Position numbers and translations under genes: made by a program. 6,429 bases of DNA, taken from positions 1 to 6,429 of the forward strand of contig JAHOYW010000100.1 of assembly GCA_019038735.1 (NCBI GenBank), given 5' to 3'. Shown piece after piece: positions 5,741 to 6,429 of the stretch (position 1 is the stretch's first letter; the number at the start of each line of letters is the position of its first letter). This DNA comes from Victivallales bacterium. GTDB lineage: Bacteria > Verrucomicrobiota > Lentisphaeria > Victivallales > Victivallaceae. The notes under the pieces were generated by a model that ran no database searches, was not told where the DNA came from, and saw only the letters and a program-made list of their open reading frames with translations.

Positions 5741-6429
5741 TGAGACCGAAATTTACAACATGGAAGATAGAAGCGAATGGACAGGATATTACAAGACTAT
5801 ATGGGAAATATGTGTCTAATATCGAGGTGTCGTATAAAGTAAACAGCATCCCTACGGCCACATTGCAAATAGTGTCACCTTCCTATCTTGAGGATATATT
5901 TGAAGTCGGTATGGAGCTTAAAATATTTATGGGTTTTGATCGAAATAATGTAGAAATGTTTACAGGAAAAATCACGGCTTTGCCATCTGGGAATGCTGAA
6001 AGTTTGATAAAGTTAAATATAAAATTAGTTGATAATGCTGTAAAAATGGCTAAAACTCAAAAGAGTAGGACTTTTAAGATTCCTAAAATTTCAACGGTGG
6101 TTCAACAAGTGGCGGTTGAAAATGGCTATGTGCCGGTAGTTGATGTTGATAATGATACGGTTAATATTTCTGATCTTCCAACACAGATTGGTCAAACTGA
6201 CTTAGCTTTTTTGAATGAATTGGCACAGAATACAAATTGTTTGTTTTGGTATTATGAGGAATATATTTATTTTTATGATGATTACAAAGCGCATTCAATG
6301 GGTGATGTTTTTAGAACGCCGGATATTTATAACATGGATATAACTCCGATTTATGATTTAGCTTATAGAACTGATTTTGTTAAAAATAATGTCGCAAGTA
6401 TAGATTGGAAATTTAAGCAAGCTAAAGGA
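5740..6429 (+). CDS. Late control protein D (gpD)-like baseplate hub protein, 3' partial
   Basis: ATG 5740 overlaps the tape measure stop by one base (TAATG). The frame stays open to the window end, giving 230 residues without a stop. AGGGA at 5725-5729 lies 10 bases upstream. The sequence matches the gpD/T4 gp27-type hub pattern. It opens with strands (WKIEANGQDITRLY) followed by an 'IEVSYKVNSIPTATLQIVSPS' type stretch (28-48). A 'F-x-VG-M-E-L-K-I-F-M-G-F' segment (54-66) and 'FTGKITALPSG' (74-84) are the standard first-barrel motifs. 'VDNAVKMAKTQKSRTFKIP' (97-115), then 'STVVQQVAVENGY' (118-130) and 'QIGQTDLAFLNELAQNTNCLFWY' (149-171), correspond to the conserved 'Q-x-x-x-SD-x-x-FL-x-x-LA-x-x-x-G' region. 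This protein forms the trimeric centre of the baseplate on which the tube starts and to which the spike attaches. The C-terminal part lies outside the window. Confidence 0.82.
   Translation, partial: MRPKFTTWKIEANGQDITRLYGKYVSNIEVSYKVNSIPTATLQIVSPSYLEDIFEVGMELKIFMGFDRNNVEMFTGKITALPSGNAESLIKLNIKLVDNAVKMAKTQKSRTFKIPKISTVVQQVAVENGYVPVVDVDNDTVNISDLPTQIGQTDLAFLNELAQNTNCLFWYYEEYIYFYDDYKAHSMGDVFRTPDIYNMDITPIYDLAYRTDFVKNNVASIDWKFKQAKG

Overview
This window is a stretch of late morphogenesis genes for a contractile (myovirus-type) tail, from a phage, prophage or tailocin of an AT-rich bacterium. All genes lie on the plus strand. They are packed with 1-8 base overlaps or gaps of a few bases, and most are preceded by GGAGG-like ribosome binding sites. 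I see no promoter, terminator, tRNA, insertion sequence or CRISPR array, so the window looks like the interior of one long operon cut at both ends. The host cannot be named from the sequence. Low G+C content and strong Shine-Dalgarno sites fit many low-GC bacteria.

Layout: (1) 1-621, the 3' part of an unrecognised virion-type gene. (2) 618-878, a small lysine/glutamate-rich protein. (3) 875-2644, the tail sheath protein, the most secure call. (4) 2654-3061, a tail tube-like protein. (5) 3071-3928, a protein with two CxxC pairs that resembles T4 gp26-type baseplate hub/tail assembly chaperones. (6) 3877-4155, a -1-frame extension of gene 5. (7) 4148-5740, a short tape measure protein. (8) 5740-6429, the 5' part of a late control protein D (gpD)-like baseplate hub gene that runs off the window. 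The order (two small genes, sheath, tube, chaperone, tape measure, hub) parallels the tail modules of Mu- and P2-like phages.

The most interesting item is a strong candidate for programmed -1 ribosomal frameshifting at the end of gene 5. Two overlapping slippery heptamers (A AAT TTT and T TTT TTC, 3868-3877) have a Shine-Dalgarno-like GGGAGGT 10 bases upstream and a possible stem-loop 4 bases downstream. The -1 frame is open from 3844 to 4155, right up to the tape measure start. The small ORF starting at ATG 3970 has no ribosome binding site. This is the arrangement of lambda G/GT and P2 E/E' just before the tape measure gene, here on what looks like a T4 gp26-type chaperone.

How the genes would work together: the chaperone and its frameshifted form would hold the tape measure and recruit tube subunits. 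The hub protein would seed the baseplate, tube would polymerise along the tape measure, and sheath would assemble around the tube. The first two genes may make terminator or connector proteins, by position only.
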